From contig DLMI01000011.1 of NCBI GenBank assembly GCA_002478145.1, positions 31,566-72,815 on the forward strand: 41,250 nucleotides of DNA. The letters are read 5' to 3'. Each line of letters begins with the position of its first letter. Positions within the stretch are counted from its first letter, which is position 1. The stretch comes from Acidobacteria bacterium UBA7540. Lineage in GTDB: Bacteria; Acidobacteriota; Terriglobia; UBA7540. Both the position numbers and the translations under genes were made by a program. This document shows positions 26,357 through 34,507 of the stretch, piece after piece. Under the pieces are notes generated by a model. That model saw only the letters and a list, made by a program, of their open reading frames with translations, ran no database searches and was not told the DNA's origin.

Positions 26357-27910
26357 ATGCAGGCACCTGATAATTCGAGGAGGCGTCCGCCGCTTTTCTC
26401 CGCACGGAAGCGGTTATTCATGGCCTCACTCCTGTTCGCTTTTCTGTTCCCTTATTTCACCTGGAAACAAGCGGCAGGCTGCGCCCTCCTGCTCCTGCTG
26501 TTCAACACGCTAATTCTGCCCTGGCTGGATGTGGGTGTGTCTGAAGAAACAGCCCTCTCCCCTGGGGAGAGGGTGGCGAGCGTAGCGAGCCGGGTGAGGG
26601 GTTTCTTGCTTAGGTTGGCCGCCCTGGCCCTTCCTCGCCCCGCAAGTGACCCCTCACCCGGCCCGCGCCGGCCGGTGAAAGCGCCAGTCGCGGGCCACCC
26701 TCTCCCCTTGGGAGAGGGCGAGAACTCAATTTCTTCTCGCTCACCTGGGGACAGGGCGCGAGCCGGGATTGTTCTCTACCCCATCTCCGTTTTGGCGCTC
26801 ATTGTCCTTTACCGTAACCACCTTCACATTGCCGCAGCAGCCTGGGCCATCATGGCACTGGGCGACGGCATGGCGACTGTAGTCGGGAAGGCTCTGCGTG
26901 GCTCTGCGCTCCCCTGGAACCGGCAAAAGACTTGGCCCGGCTTTATTAGCTTCGCGGTTGCGGGGACGGTGGGCGCGTACCTTCTCACACGCTGGATTGC
27001 TCCTGAGATTCCTCCGGACAAAACACTGACGGTTTGCGCTGCCGCCTCATTGCTCGGCGCCGTGGTTGAGAGTATTCCGATTCCCCTGGACGACAACCTC
27101 ACGGTGCCGCTGGTTGTGGGCGCCTTCATGTTTTGCGCTTTCCTGGTGGAACGTTCCGCGCTCAACAGCAACCTGCCCTACCTCGGCCGCCGCATATTCC
27201 TGGCGATTGCTGTGAATCTGGCGTTTGCATTGTTAGCCTGCGCGCTGAAAGCCGCGTCGCGCTCCGGCGCAGTCTGCGGCTTTTTCCTCGGAACGGCGAT
27301 CTATCTCGGATACGGTTACAAGAGCTTCCTTCTCCTTTTCGCGTTTGTTCTGCTGGGTTCGGTTGCCACGCGCCTCGGCTTTTCGAAGAAAGCGGCTCGT
27401 GCTGTCGCAGAGCGCAGGGGAGGGGCACGAAGCTGGCGCGAGGCGCTGGCCAATCTGCTCGCGGCGGCATTTTTCGCTCTCCTGGTGATTACAACCCATC
27501 ACGAAGCTGCCTTCCTGATTGCGTTGGTGGCGGCGCTGGCAGAGGCAGCGGGCGACACGGTCTCGAGCGAAATCGGCCAGTGGGCTTCAGACCGCGCTTA
27601 CCTGATTACGACCTTCGAGCCTGTTCCGGCCGGCGAAGACGGAGGAATTTCTCTGGGTGGGACCGCGGCAGGATTTGCGGCTTCAGCAATCATAATGGGG
27701 CTGGGTCTTGGATTAGGGTTGTGTGGGCCGTACAGGTTCGCAGGCCCCGCCATCGCACTTGGCGCCGCCTGCGTGGGCAACTTGTTCGATAGCTTGCTAG
27801 GCGCCACGATTCAGCGCCGAGGTCTCGTCACAAATGGCATTGTGAACTTCGCGGGCACCAGCGTTGCGGGCGCACTGGCGTTAGGCCTGGCGCTTAGCTT
27901 GGGGCTTTGA
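26357..27910 (+). CDS. DUF92 / dolichol-kinase-like membrane protein with in-frame repeat insertion
   Basis: The product has 517 residues from the ATG at 26357 (an ATG at 26420 is an alternative). The N-terminal half is a phytol/dolichol kinase-like membrane region (FPYFTWKQAAGCALLLL, HIAAAAWAIMALGDGMATVV, LPWNRQKTWPGFISF). The C-terminal half is the DUF92 domain (CGFFLGTAIYLGYGYKSF, LAEAAGDTVSSEIGQW, FEPVPAGEDGGISLGGTAAG). Such proteins are linked to lipid-alcohol phosphorylation, for example of phytol, but this is inferred. About residues 66-127 are encoded by a palindromic intergenic-type repeat inserted in frame between LPWL and GIVLYPISVLA. The insert probably forms a loop or reduces function. 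Confidence 0.82.
   Translation: MQAPDNSRRRPPLFSARKRLFMASLLFAFLFPYFTWKQAAGCALLLLLFNTLILPWLDVGVSEETALSPGERVASVASRVRGFLLRLAALALPRPASDPSPGPRRPVKAPVAGHPLPLGEGENSISSRSPGDRARAGIVLYPISVLALIVLYRNHLHIAAAAWAIMALGDGMATVVGKALRGSALPWNRQKTWPGFISFAVAGTVGAYLLTRWIAPEIPPDKTLTVCAAASLLGAVVESIPIPLDDNLTVPLVVGAFMFCAFLVERSALNSNLPYLGRRIFLAIAVNLAFALLACALKAASRSGAVCGFFLGTAIYLGYGYKSFLLLFAFVLLGSVATRLGFSKKAARAVAERRGGARSWREALANLLAAAFFALLVITTHHEAAFLIALVAALAEAAGDTVSSEIGQWASDRAYLITTFEPVPAGEDGGISLGGTAAGFAASAIIMGLGLGLGLCGPYRFAGPAIALGAACVGNLFDSLLGATIQRRGLVTNGIVNFAGTSVAGALALGLALSLGL
26552..26735. repeat. Inverted pair of GC-rich repeats inside the DUF92 gene
   Basis: CCCTCTCCCCTGGGGAGAGG, then GGTGGC and CCGGGTGAGGGG, are followed after a spacer by the inverted CCCCTCACCCGG and GGCCACCCTCTCCCC. 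The same type of repeat occurs between genes at 27938-28012. Confidence 0.75.
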
Positions 27911-27937
27911 TCCCGAGTTCCGCATTTGAATTTATTA

Positions 27938-28012
27938 CCCTCGCCCCCTTGGGGGAGAGGGTGGTCCCGTCCTCCCGCAAGGCGGCACGGGAGGACCGGG
28001 TGAGGGGGTCAC
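27938..28012. repeat. GC-rich interspersed palindrome
   Basis: TTACCCTCGCCCCCTTGGGG and GAGAGGGTGG are followed by CCTCCCGCAAGGCGGCACGG and CCGGGTGAGGGGGTCACCCC. It lies between the convergent DUF92 and secreted-protein genes and may act as a bidirectional terminator. Confidence 0.6.
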
Positions 28013-28069
28013 CCCGGAACGAATTGGAAGGAGTTTCCTGAAGCACCCCTTTTGTGAACAGTATTGGCA

Positions 28070-29089
28070 CTAGCGGCGATACCCATAGCCCCTGCCATAG
28101 TATAGGCGGCCGTAAAAGAAACCCGGCCCGTACCACAACCCCAAGCTAGCTCCCCAAGGATAAGGGTAATAGGGGGAATAATAGTAGGGTGGCGGAGTAG
28201 CAGTCGGAAGGGGCCAGCCGTATCCGTACCCTTTGCAGGTCCAGCCAGAACCAGTCGGTGGTGGGCCCTGCGCGTTAGAAGCGCGGTTGTATTCGTTTGT
28301 AGCCACATAGCGGAAGGCTTGTGGCGCGCGGTCAGTGGAGATGGTGACCGGCTCCGAGAGTCGGAACGTTAACACCGACTCTGGATAGATCACCGTCGCG
28401 TGGCCGCGCGTCACCAGCACGCCCACGGTTCCCGCGATTAAGCCAGCCCCAGCGCCAATGGCGGCGCCCACACCGAAATCCGCAGCGCCGCCCACCGCCG
28501 CGCCCACGACGGTAGTTCCCGCAATCGCACCCGCATCCCGGGCCTTCGAGGTGGGGCCAGCCAAGCTAGTCAACTCCGTTTCTATGGGCACCTGTTGGCC
28601 ATCCACCAGCGTCAAGTCCGTCAATTGGACTGCCAGATGGGAAACGCCCGTTACGCGGCCTGCCTTCTGTGCTTCGGCTACGCGACCGCCGAGGATCTCG
28701 CCCCGCTGCGCTACCACCACGCCGCCAGCTACCAGTGGTCGAGTCAGAGTCGCGGAGAACTCGTCGCCTGCCTTATTCCGGTCCGAAGACAGCATCTGAT
28801 CTACCCGCACCGTGACAAATGTGCCCGCTTGAAGCCTCAAACGCGACGGCACCGCTTGGCCCGTCGGGTAGTTGGCCGACGGGTCGTTAGTCGGCGGGTA
28901 GTTGGCCTGCGGGTAGTTAGCCTGCGGCTCGGGCGGGTTGGAAAAACTGTGCCATCCAGGACTGGGCGCTGAACTCGGCGGCGCCGGAGTGGCCTGATCT
29001 TGCGCAAACGCTACGATCGACGCGGCCAACAAACCCATCGCGATGCAGTAAGCAACAGTCCGAATCGGTTTGGTTGGTATGCAGCTCAT
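28070..29089 (-). CDS. Exported glycine-zipper-like protein, Tyr/Pro/Gly-rich end
   Basis: From the ATG at 29089 (AGAGGAG upstream) the product has 339 residues: a signal peptide (TVAYCIAMGLLAASIVAFAQ), a short NYP-type repeat (QANYPQANYPPTNDPSANYP), then a soluble domain (GTFVTVRVDQMLSSDRNKAG) typical of acidobacterial secreted proteins. A Gly/Ala-rich hydrophobic stretch (AGAIAGTTVVGAAVGG, GAAIGAGAGLIAGTVG) resembles a glycine zipper, which can insert in membranes. The Tyr/Pro/Gly-rich C-terminus (PPYYYSPYYPYPWG) is low complexity. It probably sits in the envelope; the exact role is unknown. Confidence 0.7.
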   Translation of the reverse strand: MSCIPTKPIRTVAYCIAMGLLAASIVAFAQDQATPAPPSSAPSPGWHSFSNPPEPQANYPQANYPPTNDPSANYPTGQAVPSRLRLQAGTFVTVRVDQMLSSDRNKAGDEFSATLTRPLVAGGVVVAQRGEILGGRVAEAQKAGRVTGVSHLAVQLTDLTLVDGQQVPIETELTSLAGPTSKARDAGAIAGTTVVGAAVGGAADFGVGAAIGAGAGLIAGTVGVLVTRGHATVIYPESVLTFRLSEPVTISTDRAPQAFRYVATNEYNRASNAQGPPPTGSGWTCKGYGYGWPLPTATPPPYYYSPYYPYPWGASLGLWYGPGFFYGRLYYGRGYGYRR

Positions 29090-29261
29090 ATACAAGCTCC
29101 TCTCCATGTCTCGTTGCATGGTAAGGCATCTTCCCTTCCAAACCTCGTATAGCCTTTACCTCGCTGAAAAGAAAGGGATTGATTTGATTCGCTGCTCGCC
29201 GCGATCCGCCCTGCCTGGCCGAAATCCACCACTGCTGGTCGATTTTGGCCACTCGTACTCC

Positions 29262-29390
29262 CCCTCCTTAGTTAAGGAGGGGGCCAGGGGGTTGGCTGAG
29301 TCCCCCTGCTTGGTTAAGGAGGGGGTTAGGGGTGGCTGGAGGAGTCCTCCCTCCTTGGTTAAGGAGAGGGTTATGGGGTGGTTGGGCGCC
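29262..29390. repeat. Three tandem imperfect repeats of about 43 bp
   Basis: Each unit has the small hairpin CCTTRGTTAAGG (or CTTGGTTAAGG) followed by AGGGGGYYAGGGGGTKG and a spacer ending GAGTC. This is a widespread type of bacterial intergenic repeat. It is not a CRISPR, since units touch and spacers are not unique. Confidence 0.65.
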
Positions 29391-29440
29391 TACGTTGGCA
29401 GAAAACTGTCGATCGTGCGCTGCTCGGCCCGTCTACCCGG

Positions 29441-29560
29441 GCTTTGGAGTGCGGCAGCTTGTTTTGTAGCGCCGACCCCGCAAGGCGGGGTCGGCATTTC
29501 CTTGCTCTAGCATGGTGTGCTGACCCCGCCTTGCGGGGTCAGCGCTACGGCAGCACTACG
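29441..29560. repeat. Paired GC-rich palindromes
   Basis: GCCGACCCCGCAAGGCGGGG with TCGGC is followed by TGACCCCGCCTTGCGGGGTC. Each is a hairpin and the second is an inverted copy of the first. The left flank CTTTGGAGTGCGGCAGCTTG matches the repeat at 7640-7800. Confidence 0.6.
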
Positions 29561-29776
29561 AGCAAGCGTAGCGCAGGCCTCCGTCCAAGAGGTCTGCGGT
29601 TCTTCCTCAGATTCGCGCTTTCGAATCCAAGGGCAAACTGGTAATCGTTAACCCGCAGCGGCGCATTGGTTGCCCCGCGCTGCTACCGGAATACTCGTTC
29701 ACGCTGGACCATCGCCGGTCGTGACCCTAACCGGCCGGGGCTGGCCCCTGCTTCTCATGCGGCTCGAAAAGAACCC

Positions 29777-30060
29777 TTGACAAACTACGCTCAATATAGT
29801 AGGCTATTTAATGATGCTGAGCGATTCTGCCACGCGGGTGAGAGCTCACGGATGATTCCCGAGGTTTCCTCCAAAACGACAACATGTCGCTGCCCGCCCT
29901 TTGCTACGACAGCGTAGTAACTTCAAAATTTACCGCACGACGCTGGAATGTAGTAGAAAACAAAGCACTTCACTTTTTGGAATGAGGCCAAAGCGGGAAT
30001 GTATATGAAAACAAAGGAGATTCGAGTCAAAAGCAGGAATGTTATAGAAAATGAACGAGT
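29777..30060 (+). repeat. Dispersed repeat element, copy B
   Basis: TTGACA (29777-29782), 17 bp, TAGGCT (29800-29805) is followed after about 150 bp by CTTCAAAATT and ACGACGCTGG and three sites of type GGAATGTNTATGAAAACAAAG. Their TGT bases start at 29949, 30000 and 30040, and site spacing is 51 and 40. Copy A has the same order in the opposite direction. The reading frame over the first site (WNVVENKAL) resembles the same position in copy A (WDVYENKGR). Confidence 0.6.
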
Positions 30061-30291
30061 TAGTTAGTTTTTTGGCAGAATGTGAGTGGAACCGCCTCCC
30101 TCCCTACTTGGAGGGCGATGCGTGGCCTGATACGGGCCCGACAACCACCCGAAGTTGAGGGCAGGCGCCCGCCGCGGCGGGAAAATCGGCAACTTCCAAG
30201 CTCGCACCGTGCAAAGGAAAGTGGCCTGGCGTATACTCCCAGCCGCTCGGGAGTGCAAGATGGAAATCCCCGCCAAATCCCCAGGAGACCC

Positions 30292-31200
30292 ATGACCAAC
30301 GCAATTCATCGTCGAGATTTTCTAAAGGCCTCGGGCCTCGCCGCGGCTTCTTTATCTCTCGGCGCAACCACGCTTCACGGCCGAGCGCCGGAGCTCATCA
30401 AGAATTCTCCCGGCCACCCCAGGCTCCTCTCGGGTTGCTGCGCTTACTCGTACCGCAAATATCTCCAGAACGGCCCCATGACCATGGAAGACTTCATCCT
30501 CGAGGCCGTGGAGTTGGAGATCGACGGCGTGGACATGACCACGTACTATTTGAAATCCACTGAGCCGTCTTACCTTCTGGGATTACGGCGCCTGGCCTTC
30601 CGCGACGGCGTCCTGTTTTCGGGGGCGGCGATCAGCACCGACATGTGCCAGCCCGACCCAACGAAGCGCGCCGAGGAAATCGAGAAGATCAAGAAATGGC
30701 TCGAGGTCACTGACCTGCTCGGCGCCTCCCACCTGCGCGTGTTTGGCGGCGACGTTCCCAAGGGCGCGAGCGACGAACAGGGCATTCAGTGGGTGGTGGA
30801 GACCATGAAGCCCGCCTGCGATTACGCGGCGACGAAAGGAATCACGCTCGGCATCGAAAGCCACGGCGGGATTACCTCTAAAGCTGCGAACATTATCGAA
30901 ATCCTGCGTCGCGTGGATTCACCTTACGCGGGATGCAACCTGGACATCAGCAATTTTCAAGATGATCCTTACACCCAGATTGAGGCCTGCATTCCCTACG
31001 CGACCCACACGCATATCCGCGATTTCTACAGCGCTGCCAGAAAGCCTCTCGATCTCGAGCGGGTGTGGGAATTGTTCGCGCAGGGCGGATACAAGGGTTT
31101 TACATCCGCCGAATACGAGGGCGATGAAGACTCGAAGACGGGCGTACCCAAACTCCTCGCCAAGATCAAGGCGCTCAACAAGAAATATTCAACTGTGTAA
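30292..31200 (+). CDS. Tat-exported sugar phosphate isomerase/epimerase (xylose-isomerase-like TIM barrel)
   Basis: This 302-residue protein starts at the ATG at 30292 (AGGAG upstream) with a twin-arginine signal (RRDFLKASGLAAASLSLGA). The TIM barrel follows: ELEIDGVDMTTYY, LLGASHLRVFGGDVPKG, GITLGIESHGGITSKA (metal ligand Glu), YAGCNLDISNF, HTHIRDFYS and FTSAEYEGDED. This matches the AP-endonuclease-2/xylose isomerase-like family, which acts on sugars or inositols with a divalent metal. Its stop overlaps the next start (TAATG), a coupling typical of pairs with an oxidoreductase. That partner gene is truncated here. Confidence 0.88.
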   Translation: MTNAIHRRDFLKASGLAAASLSLGATTLHGRAPELIKNSPGHPRLLSGCCAYSYRKYLQNGPMTMEDFILEAVELEIDGVDMTTYYLKSTEPSYLLGLRRLAFRDGVLFSGAAISTDMCQPDPTKRAEEIEKIKKWLEVTDLLGASHLRVFGGDVPKGASDEQGIQWVVETMKPACDYAATKGITLGIESHGGITSKAANIIEILRRVDSPYAGCNLDISNFQDDPYTQIEACIPYATHTHIRDFYSAARKPLDLERVWELFAQGGYKGFTSAEYEGDEDSKTGVPKLLAKIKALNKKYSTV

Positions 31201-31424
31201 TGCCAAGGAGGGCTACGAAACTTACGCGCCGCATATTTGTGAAGCAGAGAGTGTGCGGAACAGCCGCTTACGCCGCTTACAGTTTCTTGCCCGCCGGCCG
31301 CGTGCTGGGGGCGAACGACCGTGCCCGCTTCGGTCTCATCGGGGCCGGAGGTCGCGGGCAAGAAATCTTCAAGGCCGCGCTGGGCTGCACGCAGGTTGCG
31401 AATTCAGCTCCGGCCCCGCGCTGA
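31200..31424 (+). pseudogene. Gfo/Idh/MocA family oxidoreductase, N-terminal remnant
   Basis: The 74-codon frame has a Tat-like start (TRRIFVKQRVCGTAAYAAYS), then the hallmark LGANDRARFGLIGAGGRGQE with the Rossmann GxGGxG motif, and stops at a sequence unlike the family soon after. A normal member has about 400 residues, so over 80 percent is missing. The junction is near 31395-31424, where the oppositely oriented gene at 31426 begins to read. The start overlap with the isomerase shows that an operon pair existed before the loss. Confidence 0.82.
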
Positions 31425-31425
31425 A

Positions 31426-32262
31426 TTATCGCTTTCCTTTACTTCCAGGGGTCTCGAAGACTCCGAAATCCCAAAGCTCCAAGCTAAGTTTCTCCTGGAC
31501 CAGTTCACCCAGAGCGTATTCTCCGGGGTCGAGCGGGTGGAGAGGCTTCAGACGGTAAAGCCCCGGCGCCAGTTGTGTGCGCTCCAACTGCACGGCAGCG
31601 CGAAGCTCCGACGGCTTCCCAGTGCCGGCTCGGCCTGCCTCGACCTTTTCCACCACCCGCGACTCTTTCGCCACCTTCAACGAAATCACCTCGAGCTTGG
31701 CGCCCAGCCCATCCGCAGACTGAACGTAGAAGGTCGGCTCCGCCTCCTGAAGCCGCACCGCAGCTTTCGCGCCAGACAGCACGACGATCGAGCGGCTTTT
31801 CAATAGGGGAGCGGGCATGGCCAGGACAAGCGCCGCCCGCTTCTTGTCGGTGACTACCTCCGCGGAAGATTGAATCAGGCGGATCACCCGCAATCCATCG
31901 TAGGCATAAACACCTTCTTCCTGAGGCAGGTGGATGCCAGGGGCAATTTCGAATCCCACCTCCACGGGCTTATCGAAGCGTTGCTGCTCAATCTCACGGC
32001 CTTCCTCAAGTACTTTCTTCTGGATGGCTTTTTCTTCCTCCTGGGCTCGTTTCGTGGCCTCGAAGTCCACGAGGGACACGGGGATTTCCTCCCATGCTGA
32101 GCGCTCAACGCTGTAGTATCGCACTCTGTCCCCATGCACCTCGTAGCGGGAAACAAGCTGGTAAGTCCCATCTTTCAGGAAGAGTTTCTGGCTGGCCCAG
32201 ACCGCCGAGGATTCCCACGTCACGCAGGCCAGCACCATGACCACCACGAGCAGCCCTCGCAT
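31426..32262 (-). CDS. Exported protein of unknown function
   Basis: From the ATG at 32262 (AGGAGATCG upstream) the product has 278 residues: a signal peptide (RGLLVVVMVLACVTWESSAV), then KLFLKDGTYQLVSRYEVHGD and VEIPVSLVDFEAT, a small beta domain common in acidobacterial secreted proteins. A charged helical stretch (KRAQEEEKAIQKKVLEEGRE) and a C-terminal beta domain follow, the latter with LAPGLYRLKPLHPLDPGEYA. Function unknown. Its stop lies two bases from the truncated oxidoreductase on the other strand, which suggests a deletion joined these genes. Confidence 0.68.
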   Translation of the reverse strand: MRGLLVVVMVLACVTWESSAVWASQKLFLKDGTYQLVSRYEVHGDRVRYYSVERSAWEEIPVSLVDFEATKRAQEEEKAIQKKVLEEGREIEQQRFDKPVEVGFEIAPGIHLPQEEGVYAYDGLRVIRLIQSSAEVVTDKKRAALVLAMPAPLLKSRSIVVLSGAKAAVRLQEAEPTFYVQSADGLGAKLEVISLKVAKESRVVEKVEAGRAGTGKPSELRAAVQLERTQLAPGLYRLKPLHPLDPGEYALGELVQEKLSLELWDFGVFETPGSKGKR

Positions 32263-32332
32263 TAGCGATCTCCTGGTTCGACCTTCGTCCACTTAGATGC
32301 TACGCCCGGATAACGTGTCGTTTCAATGCACA

Positions 32333-33742
32333 CTACCAGTCCTGCACGCTGCCGTCCTTCCTGCGGGCCGTGGGCAGATAGGCACGGCGGTAAGGGTACT
32401 TCTTCGCCGCCTCTTCGTTCACATCGCAGCCGAGGCCCGGCAGGTCTGAAACGTTCATGTAACCATCTTTGAACTCGGGGCCGCCCGAAATCACTTCGCG
32501 AGTCACGTCGGGGAAGAAAACCATTTCCTGAATGCCGAAGTTAGGAATTGAGATGTCGACGTGTACGTTGGCGGCATGCGTGGGCGGGCCGATGTCGCCC
32601 GGACCGTGCCAGGCCGTCCGGACCTGAAACAATTCGGCCAAGGCGGCTACCTTGCGCGCCGCCGTGATGCCTCCGATGTGCCCCAGGTCGCAGCGGATGT
32701 AGTCGATCAACTGCTCCTTGATGAGCGGCACACAGTCCCAGAGCGAGTTGAAGAGTTCTCCCATGGCCAGGGGTGTGGTGGAGTGCTCGCGAATGAGACG
32801 GAAGCTCTCCTTGTATTCGGGACGCAAGCAGTCTTCAAGAAAGAAGAGGTGGTAGGGCTCCAGGTCGTGGGCAAGACGCGCCGCCTGAATCGGGTCCAGT
32901 TTTTCATGACAGTCGTGCAGGAGTTCAACCTCGGGGCCGAGCTTGGCGCGCAGATACTCAAAAAGTCTGGGCACTACGCGCAGGTATGGAGCAGGCTCGA
33001 AGACTTCGGTCTGCGGAAGTTCCGTCATGTTCGCGACGCGACCGGCCGCCGCCTCGGGCGTCTTGTTTCCCGGAGTCCCGTAGGTTCCTTCAAGGCCGGG
33101 GATTGCCACCTGGGCACGAACGCATTTGAAGCCCCGCTCCAGCGCACGGCGGGCAACGCCTTCGACTTCCACGAGACTTCTTCCACTCGCGTGGGTGTAA
33201 GCTAGAGCGCCGGTCCGCGTGCGGCCACCCAACAACTGGTACACAGGCATATTGGCACGCTTGCCCTTGATGTCCCACAGCGCCAAGTCAATGCCGGCCA
33301 GGGCCGTCATTTGGACGGGACCGCCGCGCCAGTAAGGCCCTCGATAAAGGTACTGCCAAATGTCCTCGATCTGCTCCGGATCCCGGTCGACAAGCAGCGG
33401 GGAGATGTGTTGTTCGAGATCCGCCGCCACGGCCAATTCCCTGCCGTTGAGCGTGGCATCGCCAACCCCGTACAGGCCGGGCTCGCTGGTCAGAACCTTC
33501 ACCAGGACGTAATTGCGGTCCGGGCAGGTGACGATCACCCGAACGTCAGTAATCTTTAGGGGCGGTAGTCCTCGGGAGGAGCCGGCGCTCGAGCCTGTGT
33601 TCTCCGCCTGAGTATCCTTCGCAAGCAGTGCCCTGACCACTCGCTCTCGGCTGAGTAGCGAATCGGAGAGGGCGGCTGCGCCGGCAAGTCCAAGGAAGCC
33701 GCGCCGGCCCAACTGGCTTGCCTTGGATAAGGGTTTATGCAT
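32333..33742 (-). CDS. Enolase superfamily sugar-acid dehydratase (mannonate dehydratase-like), Tat-exported
   Basis: From the ATG at 33742 (GGAGGCTGT upstream) the product has 469 residues. A twin-arginine signal (RRGFLGLAGAAALSDS) is followed by the capping domain (KITDVRVIVTCPDRNYVLVK) and the barrel. Motifs match the mannonate-dehydratase subgroup: CVRAQ, LLHDCHEKLDP (Asp and His), FFLEDCLRPEY, AMGELFNSLWD, IRCDLGHIGGITAARK and TAWHGPGDIGPP. The enzyme would remove water from a sugar acid such as D-mannonate or D-gluconate using Mg2+. Export to the periplasm is unusual for this subgroup but common in acidobacterial Tat enzymes. The exact substrate is open. Confidence 0.88.
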   Translation of the reverse strand: MHKPLSKASQLGRRGFLGLAGAAALSDSLLSRERVVRALLAKDTQAENTGSSAGSSRGLPPLKITDVRVIVTCPDRNYVLVKVLTSEPGLYGVGDATLNGRELAVAADLEQHISPLLVDRDPEQIEDIWQYLYRGPYWRGGPVQMTALAGIDLALWDIKGKRANMPVYQLLGGRTRTGALAYTHASGRSLVEVEGVARRALERGFKCVRAQVAIPGLEGTYGTPGNKTPEAAAGRVANMTELPQTEVFEPAPYLRVVPRLFEYLRAKLGPEVELLHDCHEKLDPIQAARLAHDLEPYHLFFLEDCLRPEYKESFRLIREHSTTPLAMGELFNSLWDCVPLIKEQLIDYIRCDLGHIGGITAARKVAALAELFQVRTAWHGPGDIGPPTHAANVHVDISIPNFGIQEMVFFPDVTREVISGGPEFKDGYMNVSDLPGLGCDVNEEAAKKYPYRRAYLPTARRKDGSVQDW

Positions 33743-33984
33743 ACAGCCTCCATAGCACCATTTCCTGGTAGTAATCTGGTCGGAACCACTCTTCGCAAGT
33801 ATCGCACAATAACATATCCGCCGAATCAAAGGCATACTGACGGGTCCGCGTCAAATCGGCGGCGCCAGCCTGCCCACGGTTGCGCTCGGCAACTCCGACC
33901 AGGTGCGCCTTCAGGTCACGGTCATGGTGATCGGCTATCCTGGCTCGGCATCTGCCTGGAGCGGCAGCCAGTTGGTCAGCCAGG

Positions 33985-34165
33985 CGGATGATCCGTTTCG
34001 CCACCGCCCGCAATATCGCGTCTTGTACCTTCATCGCCCGCTCCCAGGCGTCTTCCGACCAGCGATCCATCACAGCCTGCTGGCTATTAGCTCTAATCGA
34101 ATTCTCCCTTAGGCGGACAGATGTCGCCGCGGCGACCTAATTGACCCGGACATTTGATGTGCTAA
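33985..34165 (-). pseudogene. Transposase N-terminal remnant and IS end
   Basis: A frame from 34070 encodes MDRWSEDAWERAMKVQDAIL, which I recognise as the start of ISNCY-type transposases (usually followed by a WWQAAEI.GIS helix-turn-helix). The sequence then diverges and no further transposase is visible. Upstream on the minus strand is TGTCCGGGTCAATTAGGTCG, like an IS terminus. The segment 33835-33985 reads as altered sequence with no recognised gene. Confidence 0.42.
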
Positions 34166-34507
34166 CAACACAGCAGTACTAAAGATTGTTGACAACATGC
34201 TGGAGTGGCGCCATACTTCTTACAGGATTCATCGGAGTGCCCTGTGTAGGCCCACATGCCTCTTTTTGCACCCTTCACTCCGAGCCGCAACCCACGTCTT
34301 GGAACTCCACTCTTCCTTGGCCTTGCACTCCTGACCACATGCAGCGTCACACGGGGACAGGGCCCTGCACCACTGTCCACCGGCGGCATCATCGATGGGG
34401 TGCAATGCAAGTCGGGCGGGAACGGCAGCGGAATGCATAGCCTCGATAAGTTGGAGCGGCACGAGAGGTAAATCGCACTGTCCCCCAGGGCAGGTGCGGA
34501 GGAAACA
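34166..34507. other. Intergenic region, no convincing gene
   Basis: A short plus-strand frame at 34256-34471 has a hydrophobic stretch (GTPLFLGLALLTTCSVTRGQ) but no ribosome-binding site, and I do not count it as a gene. The promoter of the downstream cluster probably lies here. Confidence 0.35.

Noticed and set aside
29262..29390. CRISPR array
   Set aside because: Units are adjoining, imperfect and self-complementary, with no unique spacers of constant length and no cas genes nearby.
34256..34471. 71-codon plus-strand frame with hydrophobic segment
   Set aside because: No ribosome-binding site, overlapping antisense frames are equally long, and no family resemblance is seen.
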